Notes: generated by a model from the sequence alone, not told the origin. A stretch of DNA of 64,000 nt from Rhodococcus triatomae BKS 15-14 (GCA_000341795.1 AODO01000009.1:80243-144242); one strand, 5' to 3'. Numbered from the stretch's first letter, positions 53,780 to 62,848 are shown. Made by a program: numbers and translations.

Positions 53780-54535
53780 GTGTCGTCCGAATCCCGCCCC
53801 AACGCTCCACTCCAGTCGCTCACGCGGGCACTCGCGGTGCTCGGATGCTTCCGGAGCGGTGCGGAACTCGGCGTCTCCGAGGTCGCCCGCAGGCAGGGTC
53901 TCGCGGTCAGCACCACTCACCGGCTGCTCGCCGCTCTCGTCGAGGCCGGCTTCCTCGACCGGGTCGAGGCGACCAGCCGCTACCGCCTCGGCGGCGCCCT
54001 CGCCGAGTACGGACAGATCGCGTATCGGCAGCACCGCATCCATCTCGCCGAGCCCCACCTCGAGGAGCTGGCGACGATCACCGGCGCGAGCGCATCGATC
54101 GCCACCCGCCACGGAAACGACGCCGTCCTGCTGGGTACGAGCCGGTGGCGTGAGGCCGACGGGAACGACCTTCAGGGCCTGCGCCTCCCGCTGCACGCGA
54201 GCGCGCTGGGCAAGGTGCTGTTGGCGTGGGCCCCCACCACCGACGACGAGCTGACCCGCCTGCCGTACGAAACCGGTACGGCGCGTTCGGTACCCGGCCC
54301 GGCGGAGTTGGGGAAGGAACTGACGCTGACGCGGGAACGCGGGTACGCGTTCAACGACGAGGAACTCGAACACGGATTCCGTACGATCGGCGTCCCGATC
54401 TGTCGCGACGCCGACAAGGTGCGTTTCGCGCTCGGGCTGCGTGGCCCGGTCGATCTGATGATCGACCAGCGGATCCCGTTCCTCGTCGACCTCGCCAAGG
54501 TGACGGCGCGCGAGATCTCCACCGTGCTCGACTGA
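53780..54535 (+). CDS. IclR-family transcriptional regulator
   Basis: 251 residues. An N-terminal winged helix (VSEVARRQGLAVSTTHRLLA, residues about 32-51) is followed by the IclR ligand domain (LPLHASALGKVLLAW, RGYAFNDEELEHGFRTIGVP). IclR proteins bind small effectors and usually control adjacent operons. Here it diverges from the organosulfur operon, and two identical-format inverted repeats lie between. It is probably the sulfur-source or substrate-responsive regulator of that operon, which is inference. The GTG start matches a leaderless promoter. Confidence 0.9.
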   Translation: MSSESRPNAPLQSLTRALAVLGCFRSGAELGVSEVARRQGLAVSTTHRLLAALVEAGFLDRVEATSRYRLGGALAEYGQIAYRQHRIHLAEPHLEELATITGASASIATRHGNDAVLLGTSRWREADGNDLQGLRLPLHASALGKVLLAWAPTTDDELTRLPYETGTARSVPGPAELGKELTLTRERGYAFNDEELEHGFRTIGVPICRDADKVRFALGLRGPVDLMIDQRIPFLVDLAKVTAREISTVLD

Positions 54536-54578
54536 GGCGGCCGGGGAAATTCGGTCGCGCGAGCACGTGCGGGGCGGC

Positions 54579-54584
54579 TAGCGT
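54579..54584 (+). promoter_or_regulatory. -10 element upstream of a minimal leader ORF
   Basis: TAGCGT lies 6 bases before the ATG at 54591, the leaderless spacing seen elsewhere in the window. Confidence 0.4.
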
Positions 54585-54590
54585 CGAGTC

Positions 54591-54605
54591 ATGTCGCCTC
54601 CGTGA
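54591..54605 (+). CDS. Possible 4-codon leader ORF (MSPP) before the MFS gene
   Basis: A leaderless-type -10 box places this ATG at the likely transcript 5' end. The frame stops at TGA 54603-54605, 12 bases before the MFS start, which has only a weak ribosome site (AAAGAG). Reinitiation after this mini-ORF could drive the exporter's translation. Speculative because of its length. Confidence 0.3.
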   Translation: MSPP

Positions 54606-54617
54606 AAGAGCCCGGAC

Positions 54618-55889
54618 ATGAGCACCTCCACGATCACCGAGACCAGACGGCACGCGCCGCTGGTCCTGATCAACCTCGCCGTCCTGTTGTCGGCCACGGG
54701 CAACGGCATCACCATCGTCGCCCTACCCTGGCTGGTCCTCCAGCAGACCGGCCGCGCCACCGACGCGGCGGTCGTCGCCGGTGCCGCGACGCTGCCCCTG
54801 TTGCTGTCGTCGCTGTTCTCCGGGACCGTGGTCGACCGCTTCGGACGCCGCCCCACCTCCCTGGTGTCGGACGCGCTGTCCGCGGTGTCGGTGACGCTCA
54901 TCCCGCTGGCCGCGGCCACGGTCGGGCTGTCCGTCCCGCTGATCGCCGCACTGGCCGCGCTCGGCGCCGCGTTCGACCCGGCAGGCATGTCCGCCCGCGA
55001 GGCGATGCTTCCCGCCGCGACCCGGGCGGCGCGCTGGCCGATCGACCGCGTGAACAGCGTGTACGAGGCGAACTTCAACGTCGCGTACCTCGTCGGCCCC
55101 GGCATCGGCGGCGTCCTGATCGCCACGGTCGGAGCGGTCAACACCCTGTGGGTGACCGCCGCGTGCTTCGTCGCGTCGATCGCGGTGATCGCCTTCCTGA
55201 AACTCGAGGGTGCGGGCGTCCCCGACCACGACGCACGACCGTCGTCGATGTGGTCGGGCACACTCGAAGGCCTGAAGTTCGTGTGGCGCAATCGTCTCCT
55301 GCGCACCCTCGCGTTGGTCGACATGGCGATCGTGGCGCTGTACATGCCGATCGAAAGCGTCCTGCTGCCGGTGTATTTCACCGACCTCGGGCAACCGGCC
55401 CAGCTGGGCTGGGTGTTGATGGCCATGAGCCTGGGCGGTGTGGTCGGGGCGCTGGCGTACGGCGGGCTGGCCGCGCGGGTGCGTCGTCGCACCGTGATGC
55501 TCGTGGCGATCTCGGTGCTCGGCGCGTGCATGGTCGCATTCGCGTTCCTCCCGCCGCTGTGGGCGATGCTCGGCATCGCCGCCGCGATCGGCCTGGTGTA
55601 CGGGCCGGTGGGCCCGATCGCGAACTACGCCATGCAGACCCGCTCCCCGGAGCACATGCGCGGGCGGGTCGTCGGCGTGATGACGTCCACGGCGTATGCG
55701 GCCGGCCCGCTCGGCTACATGCTCGCGGGACCGTTGATCGACGCGGCGGGCCTGACCGCGACGGCCGTCGCACTCGCGGTCCCGGTGTGCGTGATCGCTG
55801 CGGTCTGCTTCGCGTTGCCCGCGTTGCGCGAGCTGGACGACAAGGTTGCTCCGCTGTGGACGTCCACGGAGGACTCCCTCGACGAGTGA
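54618..55889 (+). CDS. MFS transporter (drug/efflux type)
   Basis: 423 residues with about 12 hydrophobic segments. The conserved loop after TM2 reads GTVVDRFGRRPTSLV, a typical MFS motif A. A central cytoplasmic loop lies around residues 195-215. Likely a proton-coupled exporter in the inner membrane; the substrate is unknown. It lies 82 bp after iclR and may carry its own leaderless promoter. It converges with the second MFS gene, the two stops being 9 bases apart. Confidence 0.85.
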   Translation: MSTSTITETRRHAPLVLINLAVLLSATGNGITIVALPWLVLQQTGRATDAAVVAGAATLPLLLSSLFSGTVVDRFGRRPTSLVSDALSAVSVTLIPLAAATVGLSVPLIAALAALGAAFDPAGMSAREAMLPAATRAARWPIDRVNSVYEANFNVAYLVGPGIGGVLIATVGAVNTLWVTAACFVASIAVIAFLKLEGAGVPDHDARPSSMWSGTLEGLKFVWRNRLLRTLALVDMAIVALYMPIESVLLPVYFTDLGQPAQLGWVLMAMSLGGVVGALAYGGLAARVRRRTVMLVAISVLGACMVAFAFLPPLWAMLGIAAAIGLVYGPVGPIANYAMQTRSPEHMRGRVVGVMTSTAYAAGPLGYMLAGPLIDAAGLTATAVALAVPVCVIAAVCFALPALRELDDKVAPLWTSTEDSLDE

Positions 55890-55898
55890 CCGCCGACG

Positions 55899-57089
55899 TC
55901 AGGCGGCGATCGGGACGTCCTGGGCCTCGGGCAGGGCGGGCGCCGACCGGCGTTCGACTGCCGTCGCCAGGAGCAGCACCAGCAGTCCGGCGGCGGTGAC
56001 GCCTGCCCCGATCCAGATCGGCGCCGTGAAGCCGAGACCGGCGGCGATCGCGAGTCCGCCGAGCCAGGCACCGAGGGCGTTCCCGACGTTGAACGCCGCG
56101 ATGTTGGCGCCCGACGCCATGGTCGGGGCCGCCGTCGCATGGTTCATGATCCGCATCTGGAAACCGGGGACGGTGGCGAAACCGAAGGCGCCCATGAGGA
56201 ACAGCGACACCAGTGTGGCCGGCTTGCTGCCGGCGGTCGACGCGAACACGACCAGCACGACCGTCAGGGCGACGAGGACCGTCACCAGGGTGGCGGTCAG
56301 TGCCCGGTCGGCGGCGCGCCCGCCGAGGGTGTTGCCGAGCACGAGCCCGGCACCGAACAGCACCAGCAGCCAGGGCACCGTCGTGGAGGCGAACCCGCCG
56401 ACCTCGGTGAGGGTGTACGCGATGTAGGTGAACGCCCCGAACATGCCACCGAACCCGAGGACGGTGATCGCGATCGAGAACCACACCTGCGGGGAACGGA
56501 ACGCGCGCAGCTCTGTCCGCAGGCCGCCGGTCGCGGCGCGTCCCGCGGCGGCGGGCACCAGTGTCGCGATCCCGACGAGCGCGGTGACGCCGATCGCGGT
56601 GATGACCCAGAACGTCGACCGCCACCCGAACTGCTGGCCGATGAACGTTCCCATCGGCACGCCGAGGACGTTGGCGAGGGTCAGCCCGGTGAACATCATC
56701 GCGATCGCCCCGGCCCGCTTGCCCGGCGCGACGAGGTCGGCGGCGACGACGGCACCGATCCCGAAGAAGGCACCGTGGCACAGGGCGGCGACGATCCGGC
56801 CGGCGAGCATCGCGTCGTACGAGGTCGCGAGGGCGCTGAGCGCGTTGCCTGCGATGAACAGGACGAGCAGTCCCATCAGCACCCGCTTGCGGTCGAACCG
56901 CCCCGCGGCCGCGGTCAGTACGACGCCGCCGACCGCGACGGCGAGCGCATAGCCGGAGATCAGGTGTCCGGCGGTGGCCTCGGTGACGCCGAAGTCGGTG
57001 GCGACCTCCGGCAGCAGTCCCATGATCACGAACTCGGTGAGTCCGATGCCGAAGCCCCCGAGAGCCAGGGCGAGAAGACCGAGTGGCAT
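55899..57089 (-). CDS. MFS transporter (AraJ/sugar-efflux-like)
   Basis: 396 residues. The start at 57089 follows GAGGAT; a frame extending 117 bases upstream lacks a ribosome site and would cross the regulatory repeats. The protein has 12 predicted membrane segments with motif A-like AAGRFDRKRVLMG and the family's N-terminal GIGLTEFVIMGLLPEVA, typical of the AraJ/YdhP-type arabinose-efflux-like group. It diverges from a MarR gene, a common arrangement for regulated drug or metabolite export. Confidence 0.88.
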   Translation of the reverse strand: MPLGLLALALGGFGIGLTEFVIMGLLPEVATDFGVTEATAGHLISGYALAVAVGGVVLTAAAGRFDRKRVLMGLLVLFIAGNALSALATSYDAMLAGRIVAALCHGAFFGIGAVVAADLVAPGKRAGAIAMMFTGLTLANVLGVPMGTFIGQQFGWRSTFWVITAIGVTALVGIATLVPAAAGRAATGGLRTELRAFRSPQVWFSIAITVLGFGGMFGAFTYIAYTLTEVGGFASTTVPWLLVLFGAGLVLGNTLGGRAADRALTATLVTVLVALTVVLVVFASTAGSKPATLVSLFLMGAFGFATVPGFQMRIMNHATAAPTMASGANIAAFNVGNALGAWLGGLAIAAGLGFTAPIWIGAGVTAAGLLVLLLATAVERRSAPALPEAQDVPIAA

Positions 57090-57138
57090 CCGTAGATCCT
57101 CACATTCGATTGCTTGAGCAGATATGACGCGCATGCAG

Positions 57139-57167
57139 TAGTTGCAGACGCGCCATAAATAGTTGCA
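57139..57167. promoter_or_regulatory. Two TAGTTGCA direct repeats 21 bp apart (MarR site candidate)
   Basis: TAGTTGCA occurs at 57139-57146 and 57160-57167, each followed by a GCGCC tract. The 21-bp spacing is two helical turns, so both would face one side of the DNA. They lie between the divergent MFS and marR genes. Confidence 0.5.
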
Positions 57168-57223
57168 CGCGCCGACTATCCGCGCAAGCCGGTACACTGG
57201 CGGCACGGATGGAGGAGGTCACT

Positions 57224-57664
57224 GTGGGGATCGCGGACGACGCCGTCGAGGTACGGGCGAAGGGCTGGCGGACGCTCGCCGCGCTGCACGGGCAACTCGA
57301 CACCGAACTCGAGCGCGCCCTGCAACGCGAACACGACCTGTCCGTCGTCGAGTACACCGTCCTCGACGCCCTCGGCCGGCAGGACGGCTGGCACATGCGG
57401 ATGGCGCAACTCGCCCGCGCCGCGGCCCTGAGCAGCAGTGCGACGACGCGGCTCGTCAACCGCCTGGAGGGCCGGGGCCTACTGGCGAGGTACCTGTGCG
57501 AGGACGACCGTCGCGGGATCTACACCGAGGTCACCGAGGCCGGCCGGGCACTGCTCGACCGCGCCCGCCCCACCCACGACGCGACACTCGCGACGGCGTT
57601 GGACCGTGCCCGCGCCACCCCGGAACTCGCGCCACTCGTCGACGCGCTGCACGCGCTGCGCTGA
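57224..57664 (+). CDS. MarR-family transcriptional regulator
   Basis: 146 residues. The GTG at 57224 is preferred because GGAGGAGG lies just upstream; an ATG at 57209 would place this ribosome site inside the coding sequence. The winged helix is clear (MAQLARAAALSSSATTRLVN, RLEGRGLLARYLCEDDRRGI with the wing's DDRR). It likely represses the divergent MFS exporter and itself, released by a small ligand. A TACACT box at 57192-57197 is a plausible -10. Confidence 0.88.
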   Translation: MGIADDAVEVRAKGWRTLAALHGQLDTELERALQREHDLSVVEYTVLDALGRQDGWHMRMAQLARAAALSSSATTRLVNRLEGRGLLARYLCEDDRRGIYTEVTEAGRALLDRARPTHDATLATALDRARATPELAPLVDALHALR

Positions 57665-57670
57665 CCGGGG

Positions 57671-57716
57671 CCTGTGCGCGTTTGTGGTAGTTCGCACTAC
57701 CAAAAGCGCGCACAGG
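57671..57716. terminator. Long bidirectional terminator between marR and the esterase
   Basis: A 21-bp stem with one mismatch and one G-U pair (57671-57691 with 57696-57716) and a 4-nt loop lies between two convergent genes, 6 bases after the marR stop. Confidence 0.8.
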
Positions 57717-57735
57717 TGCGGTGTGCGTTCGGGGC

Positions 57736-59292
57736 TCAGCTGAACCCCATCACCTGGGTCCCCCACGCGGCGCGCAGTGCGTGTTCGGGATCGGACACGA
57801 CGGTGTCGGTCTTGTCGACGAGCAGCGTCGACCGGGTCTCCTCCGTGTACGCGGTCCAGTGTTTGGAGCCGTCGAGGGCGGCGGGAACACCGTGCCGGGC
57901 GAACGCGAGCCAACGCCGCTGCACCCGACCGGACACCTCGGTCGCGGCCTTGCGGCCCCCCAGCCAGAACGTGGGGTCCACGTTGAGGGTGCCGAAATTG
58001 CCGAATACATAGGGTAATTCGGTCGCGTGACTCGCCCCGACGCGGGCGGCGCGCAGCATCGGTGTCGCATGGTCGAAGCGGTACACCCAGGCCGGCGCGT
58101 GCCGCGAGTGCGCGTCGGCGATCCAGATGCACGGCATCCGGAAGGCGGCGTCGCGTGACACCGCCATCGCACCCGACGACTTCGCGAAGTCCGGGTAGGC
58201 GGAGACGATGTCCGCAACCTTCGTCGGTGGCATGTTCGGGTGGTCCGCGGCGATCGCGGTGAACATCTGGTTCACGGTGTCCGCGGTGACGGGCATGATC
58301 GGGGACCGCGTCAACCGGAAGATCGACGCCTCGTCCTTGTTGGTCCCGATGATCAACGGGATCTTGTGTGCGAGCCCCTTCTGGAAGGCGGCGACCGGGT
58401 ACTTCGGCACCAGGTCGCGGTCGACGACGGGCGCCATCGCGAGGGTGCCGGGCACCGAGGTGATCACCTCGTCGAGCAGTTTGTCGCCGACCTTGGTGAG
58501 TTCCTCGAACGACAGGTCGAGGAGCTTGTCCGCCTCGGCCGGGTCGACACCGGCGAGTTCGACGAAGCGCGTCGCGACGGCGGCCGCCCGCTCCGCGCCG
58601 TACACCGACGTCGCCGGCGCGCTCTGCGCGATCGCCCGGTGGAACAGCCCCTCCGCACGCGGCGACGTCATCAGCGTGGTGATCGACCCGGCCCCCGACG
58701 ACTCCCCGAACACGGTGACGGCCCCCGGATCGCCGCCGAACGCGGCGATGTTGTCGCGTACCCACTCGAGGGCGGTGATCTGGTCGCGCAGGCCGACGTT
58801 CGACTCGAAACCCGCGCCGAAGGACGACAGGTCGAGGAACCCGAACACGCCGAGCCGGTAGTTGATCGTGACGACGATCAGGTCGCCGGCTTCGGCGAGC
58901 CGTCGCCCGTCGTACACCGTCTGGGAGGATGCGCCGACGCAGTAGGCGCCGCCGTGGATCCAGACCATCACCGGGCGCGGCACACCGTCCGGGCGAGGCG
59001 CCCACACGTTGAGGGACAGGCAGTCCTCGTGCTGGACCATGCTCGGGTCCATGGGCACCTGCATGGCCTTCGCCTGCGGTGCGATCGGCCCGTAGTCGGT
59101 GCAGTCCCGCACGCCCTCCCAGCCGGCCACGGGTCCCGCGCTGCGGAACCGTCTCTCCCTGCCCGCCGAGGCATAGGGGATGCCCTTCCACACGAACACC
59201 GCACCCGTCCGGTGTCCACGCACGTCACCGCCGGTCACGCGAACGGTGACGTCGTCCGCGGAGTTCACGATCGCATCGTCGTCGATCTGCAC
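57736..59292 (-). CDS. Carboxylesterase/lipase family enzyme (type B)
   Basis: 518 residues. The GTG at 59292 is chosen because AAGGGAGG lies 5 bases upstream; an earlier ATG adds a poorly conserved tail. Alpha/beta-hydrolase features are the oxyanion hole PVMVWIHGGAYCVG, the nucleophile elbow GESSGAG (Ser near residue 198), and the catalytic His region SHATELPYVFG. It hydrolyses carboxylic esters; no signal peptide is seen, so it is probably cytoplasmic. It is monocistronic and ends at a strong hairpin. Confidence 0.9.
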   Translation of the reverse strand: MQIDDDAIVNSADDVTVRVTGGDVRGHRTGAVFVWKGIPYASAGRERRFRSAGPVAGWEGVRDCTDYGPIAPQAKAMQVPMDPSMVQHEDCLSLNVWAPRPDGVPRPVMVWIHGGAYCVGASSQTVYDGRRLAEAGDLIVVTINYRLGVFGFLDLSSFGAGFESNVGLRDQITALEWVRDNIAAFGGDPGAVTVFGESSGAGSITTLMTSPRAEGLFHRAIAQSAPATSVYGAERAAAVATRFVELAGVDPAEADKLLDLSFEELTKVGDKLLDEVITSVPGTLAMAPVVDRDLVPKYPVAAFQKGLAHKIPLIIGTNKDEASIFRLTRSPIMPVTADTVNQMFTAIAADHPNMPPTKVADIVSAYPDFAKSSGAMAVSRDAAFRMPCIWIADAHSRHAPAWVYRFDHATPMLRAARVGASHATELPYVFGNFGTLNVDPTFWLGGRKAATEVSGRVQRRWLAFARHGVPAALDGSKHWTAYTEETRSTLLVDKTDTVVSDPEHALRAAWGTQVMGFS

Positions 59293-59481
59293 GGAAGCCT
59301 CCCTTCGGCCCGCATCATCTCGTTCGCCAAGGTACCAAGCCTCGCGGCACATCCTCGGCTACTCGTGACGGGTCGCCCGCGGGTCCGTCCCGACACGGAG
59401 GGTGCGCAGACCCGGTCGGGACGCGCTCCGGGGAGTGTCGACACCAACGGACGTCACGGTCCTCGACCCGGTCCGGGCGAC

Positions 59482-59859
59482 CTATCCGGCGATGAAGTGG
59501 GCGAGCATCGCCTGGACCTCGTAGATGTTCGCGCTCTTGGAGAACTGCTTCTGGATCGGCACCGGATCACCCGAGATCCAGATCTTCAGTTCCGCGTCGA
59601 GATCGAACGACCCCGACGTCTCCACCGAGAACTGTGTGATCGACCTGTACAGGATGCTGTGGTACTCGGTCTTGCGTCCGGTGATGCCCTGCTTGTCGAC
59701 GAGGATCAGCCGACGGTTGGTGAAGAGGAACGAATCACGCAACAGCTGGTATCCGGCATGAATCTGTTCGCCCTGTCCGAGCAGCTTCCCGAACTCGCGG
59801 GTTGCGGCCGCGGGATCCAGCGCACCGGCGTTGCCCATCAATCCGTCCATCAAGCCCAT
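59482..59859 (-). CDS. Bacterial PH-domain protein
   Basis: 125 residues. Residues 28-122 fit the bacterial PH fold (DUF1696 type): LRDSFLFTNRRLILVDKQGI, then KTEYHSILYRSITQFSVE, LKIWISGDP and a C-terminal helix. Proteins of this family are small, cytoplasmic and often oligomeric; their role is unknown. The gene stands alone between the esterase and a divergent lipoprotein gene. Confidence 0.85.
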   Translation of the reverse strand: MGLMDGLMGNAGALDPAAATREFGKLLGQGEQIHAGYQLLRDSFLFTNRRLILVDKQGITGRKTEYHSILYRSITQFSVETSGSFDLDAELKIWISGDPVPIQKQFSKSANIYEVQAMLAHFIAG

Positions 59860-60031
59860 GGTGGGTCCCCTCCTCGTTCCGGTTCACCGGCATCCTACGG
59901 ACCGGGCGACGGAATCACGCGGCGCGCGCCCCGGGTGTGCGGTCGGGCCGAGGGGCGCGGCGCCGCCGGTCCGGGCCGAGCCCACGAACCCGTCGGCCCG
60001 GGGTTTCGGATCGGGTCGCGACGCGGGAACC

Positions 60032-60037
60032 TACGAT
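60032..60037 (+). promoter_or_regulatory. -10 element for leaderless lipoprotein mRNA
   Basis: TACGAT lies 6 bases before the ATG at 60044, with no ribosome site. Confidence 0.5.
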
Positions 60038-60043
60038 GGCGCC

Positions 60044-60634
60044 ATGCGCGCCCGCCTGACCTGTGCCCTGATCGTTGTCGCCCTCGGCGCGTCGTTGTCC
60101 GCCTGCGGTGGGTCGATCGACGGGACACCCGCGGCGAGCAGCACGGACCCGGTCACCGCGACGCGTCAGACCTCGTCGGCCACGCGGACCACCCCGCCCC
60201 CCACGACAACCGCCGCGACCACAACGGAGGCGCCGGCGGCGCAGGTCGCGGAGTACATGGGCACCGACAACGGCTCCTACTACTTCACCAGCCCCAGTTC
60301 GAAGTTCGAGTGCGCCGTCGTGACCGCTCCCACCCCGGTCGCCGGTTGTCACGGCGCCCTCCCCCCGGACGCCCCGAAAGTCACTCCGGCGAGTGGCCCC
60401 GGCGCGGTCGCTCCGAATTCGATCCGGGTAACCGGCACCGGTCCGGGCGAGTTCGTCAGTGCAGGAGATCCCGCGTATCACCGGTTCGATGCACCCGCGA
60501 AGGCTCTGCCGTACGGCTCTCCGCTGCGCGTCCAGGGGTTCACGTGCACGGTCGAGGAGGCCACGGGTGTCACCTGCGCGAGCGCCGCGGGTCACGGATT
60601 CACGGTGTCGGACCGCGCCTACCGGCTCTGGTGA
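60044..60634 (+). CDS. Secreted lipoprotein of unknown function
   Basis: 196 residues. The lipoprotein signal ends LSAC (Cys21). A Thr/Pro/Ala-rich linker of about 50 residues follows, as is common in actinobacterial surface lipoproteins. The folded part (from about residue 70) has four Cys residues (KFECAVV, VAGCHGAL, GFTCTVEE, GVTCASAAGH) that probably form two disulfides outside the cell. No family name can be given with confidence. Monocistronic, leaderless start, convergent with the acyl-CoA synthetase. Confidence 0.75.
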   Translation: MRARLTCALIVVALGASLSACGGSIDGTPAASSTDPVTATRQTSSATRTTPPPTTTAATTTEAPAAQVAEYMGTDNGSYYFTSPSSKFECAVVTAPTPVAGCHGALPPDAPKVTPASGPGAVAPNSIRVTGTGPGEFVSAGDPAYHRFDAPAKALPYGSPLRVQGFTCTVEEATGVTCASAAGHGFTVSDRAYRLW

Positions 60635-60648
60635 CGTTCGGCGGGCCG

Positions 60649-62394
60649 TCAGCTGTACAGCGATTCGATCTCGTCGCGATAGCGTTCGGACACGACGTTC
60701 CGCTTGATCTTGAGGGTGGCGGTGAGCGCGCCGTTCTCCTCGGTCAGGTCGTGGTCGAGAATGACGAACTTCTTCACCGCCTCGGCATGCGACACCAGCG
60801 AGTTCGCGTCGTCGATCACCGCCTGCACCGCCGCCCGCACGTCGGCCTCATCTCCGTTCGCGGCCCGCCAGCGCTCGAGCGCGTCGGCGTCGAGGGTCAC
60901 GAGCGCACCGATGAACGGCTTGCCGTCCCCCACGACCACCGCCTGCGACACCAGTTCGTGGGAACGCATCCGGTCCTCCAACGGGCCGGGCGACACGTTC
61001 TTCCCACCGGCGGTGATGAGGAGATCCTTCTTGCGGCCGGTGATCGTCAGGTACCCGTCCTCGTCGATCGATCCGAGGTCGCCGGTGCGGAACCAGGGTC
61101 CGTCGAAGACGGCGTCCGTGGCGGCGTCGTTCTTCCAGTAGCCTCCGAACACCACGCCGCCGCTGAGCTCGATCTCGCCGTCGCCCGCGATCCGGACGGC
61201 GTTACCGCCCAGCGGTTGCCCGACGCTGCCGATGCGTTGCGCGCCTGGCACGTTCACGCAGTGTGCCGCCGTCGATTCCGTCAGTCCGTAGCCCTCGTAG
61301 ACGGGAACGCCGACTCCGCGGAAGAAGTGACCCAGCCTCGGCATCAGCGCACCGCCACCGGATATCGCCCACCAGCAGTCACCGCCCAGCACCGCCCGCA
61401 ACTTCGAGTAGACGAGCTTGTCCGCGACGAAATGCTTGAGCCGCAGCAGGATCGGTACTCGTCCACTGTCGAGCGCCTCGCTGTAGGCGACCGCGGTGGA
61501 CTCGGCGAAGTCGAAGATCCGCTTCGTCACGGCTCCGCCGGCGGAGGCCTGCTGAGCCGCTCCGTCCTTCACCTTCTCGAACACGCGTGGAACACCGAGG
61601 ATCACGTTCGGGCGATACCGCCCGAACTGGGGGACGATCGTGCCGAAGTGGGACCAGTGCGCCTGTGCGCCGCCGGCTTCGAACATCGCCAGCGACACCG
61701 CCCGCGCCAGGACGTGCGCGAGCGGCAGGAAGGTGAGCATGCGGTTTCCCGGCCGCGCCACCTCCCCGATGCGTGCCGCCAGGATGCCGCGCACCTCGGA
61801 CAGGAAGTTGCGATGCGTGAGGACGCACCCCTTCGGCCGTCCCGTTGTTCCCGAGGTGTACACGAGCGACGCGAGGTCGTCGGCGCGCAGCGCGTTCAGG
61901 CGCTGCTCGACGGCGGTGTCGTCGAGGTCCGCACCGGAGGCGAGCAGCGTCTCGATCGCTGCGTCGTCGATCTGCAGGAGCCGCACTTTCGTGGACGCGA
62001 ATGCCTGTGCGTGGGTGGCAGTCTCGACGACGGCGACGCCGGCACCGGAGTCGTCGACGATCCACTGCACCTGTTCGGCGGAGGACGAATCGTAGACCGG
62101 GACCGACACCGCGCCGGCCGCCCAGATCGCGAAGTCGAGAAGGGTCCACTCGAACCTGGTTGCGGACATCAGGATCACCCTGTCGCCCGCCTGGACTCCA
62201 CCCTGGATCAGTCCCTTCGCGACACCTGTCACGAGTTCGGCGAACTCGGACGCGGTGACGTCGACCCACTCGTCCGCCAGGGGCCGCGAGAACAGCACGA
62301 GGTCCGGCGTCTGCCGAGCGTGCCGGAACACGGTCCGGACGAGCGCGTCGTCGTCACTGATGGTGAAGGTGGGCGCGGTCGCATATTCACGCAT
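60649..62394 (-). CDS. Long-chain acyl-CoA synthetase (FadD15/LACS type)
   Basis: 581 residues. The start at 62394 overlaps the marR stop by 8 bases, so the two are coupled; a longer frame would run through marR. AMP-binding motifs are LVYTSGTTGRPKG near residue 180, the YEGYGLTEST block, GPWFRTGDLGSIDEDGYLTI and GRKKDLLITAGGKNVSP. It activates long-chain fatty acids to acyl-CoA. Length and layout match the eukaryote-like LACS group found in mycobacteria as FadD15. The operon partner is a MarR regulator, which probably controls it. Confidence 0.92.
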   Translation of the reverse strand: MREYATAPTFTISDDDALVRTVFRHARQTPDLVLFSRPLADEWVDVTASEFAELVTGVAKGLIQGGVQAGDRVILMSATRFEWTLLDFAIWAAGAVSVPVYDSSSAEQVQWIVDDSGAGVAVVETATHAQAFASTKVRLLQIDDAAIETLLASGADLDDTAVEQRLNALRADDLASLVYTSGTTGRPKGCVLTHRNFLSEVRGILAARIGEVARPGNRMLTFLPLAHVLARAVSLAMFEAGGAQAHWSHFGTIVPQFGRYRPNVILGVPRVFEKVKDGAAQQASAGGAVTKRIFDFAESTAVAYSEALDSGRVPILLRLKHFVADKLVYSKLRAVLGGDCWWAISGGGALMPRLGHFFRGVGVPVYEGYGLTESTAAHCVNVPGAQRIGSVGQPLGGNAVRIAGDGEIELSGGVVFGGYWKNDAATDAVFDGPWFRTGDLGSIDEDGYLTITGRKKDLLITAGGKNVSPGPLEDRMRSHELVSQAVVVGDGKPFIGALVTLDADALERWRAANGDEADVRAAVQAVIDDANSLVSHAEAVKKFVILDHDLTEENGALTATLKIKRNVVSERYRDEIESLYS

Positions 62395-62848
62395 TCGGGT
62401 CGCCTCCGCGGGTGGGGTTGTCGGGAATCGGTGATGCAGTGGAACGGAACTGGTGCAGCAGGCGGGCGAACGTGTCGACGTCGTCGGTCGGCCAGTCCCG
62501 AACCCGGTCCGCGACCTCGGCTTGCCTGCTGCGGTTCGCGGCGTCCAGGGTCCGTTCACCGTCGCGCGTCAGGGTGAGTGGATGTCCGCTGCGGACCGGG
62601 CCGATGTCCGCGCTCACCCAGCCGCTGTCGACGCAGGACTTGATCTGCCGGGACACCGTGGATCGGTGCACGCCGAACGCGTCGGCGATCTGTGTCGCGC
62701 GGCATCCGGGGTTCCGGTCGATGTACGAGAGGACGGAATGCTGCGCGAACGTCGGAGTGTCCACGTCCGACCGCTCGCCGGTCATCAGCTGCTGGACCAG
62801 GTGCACCAGCTCCTCGTGCACCAGCGCCACGGACGCACTGTGTTGCAT
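62387..62848 (-). CDS. MarR-family transcriptional regulator
   Basis: 153 residues. The winged helix is visible (GCRATQIADAFGVHRSTVSR, then SCVDSGWVSAD and the wing region). A C-terminal dimerisation helix follows (VDTFARLLHQFRS). It is co-transcribed with the acyl-CoA synthetase gene (8-base overlap), so it may sense acyl-CoA or related ligands; this is inference. Confidence 0.88.
   Translation of the reverse strand: MQHSASVALVHEELVHLVQQLMTGERSDVDTPTFAQHSVLSYIDRNPGCRATQIADAFGVHRSTVSRQIKSCVDSGWVSADIGPVRSGHPLTLTRDGERTLDAANRSRQAEVADRVRDWPTDDVDTFARLLHQFRSTASPIPDNPTRGGDPNA

Noticed and set aside
58240..62577. A 1445-codon open frame on the plus strand opposite the esterase, PH-domain, and acyl-CoA synthetase genes
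   Set aside because: It is antisense to several well-supported genes, is rich in Arg/His/Gly/Val as expected of high-GC shadow frames, and has no recognisable domain.
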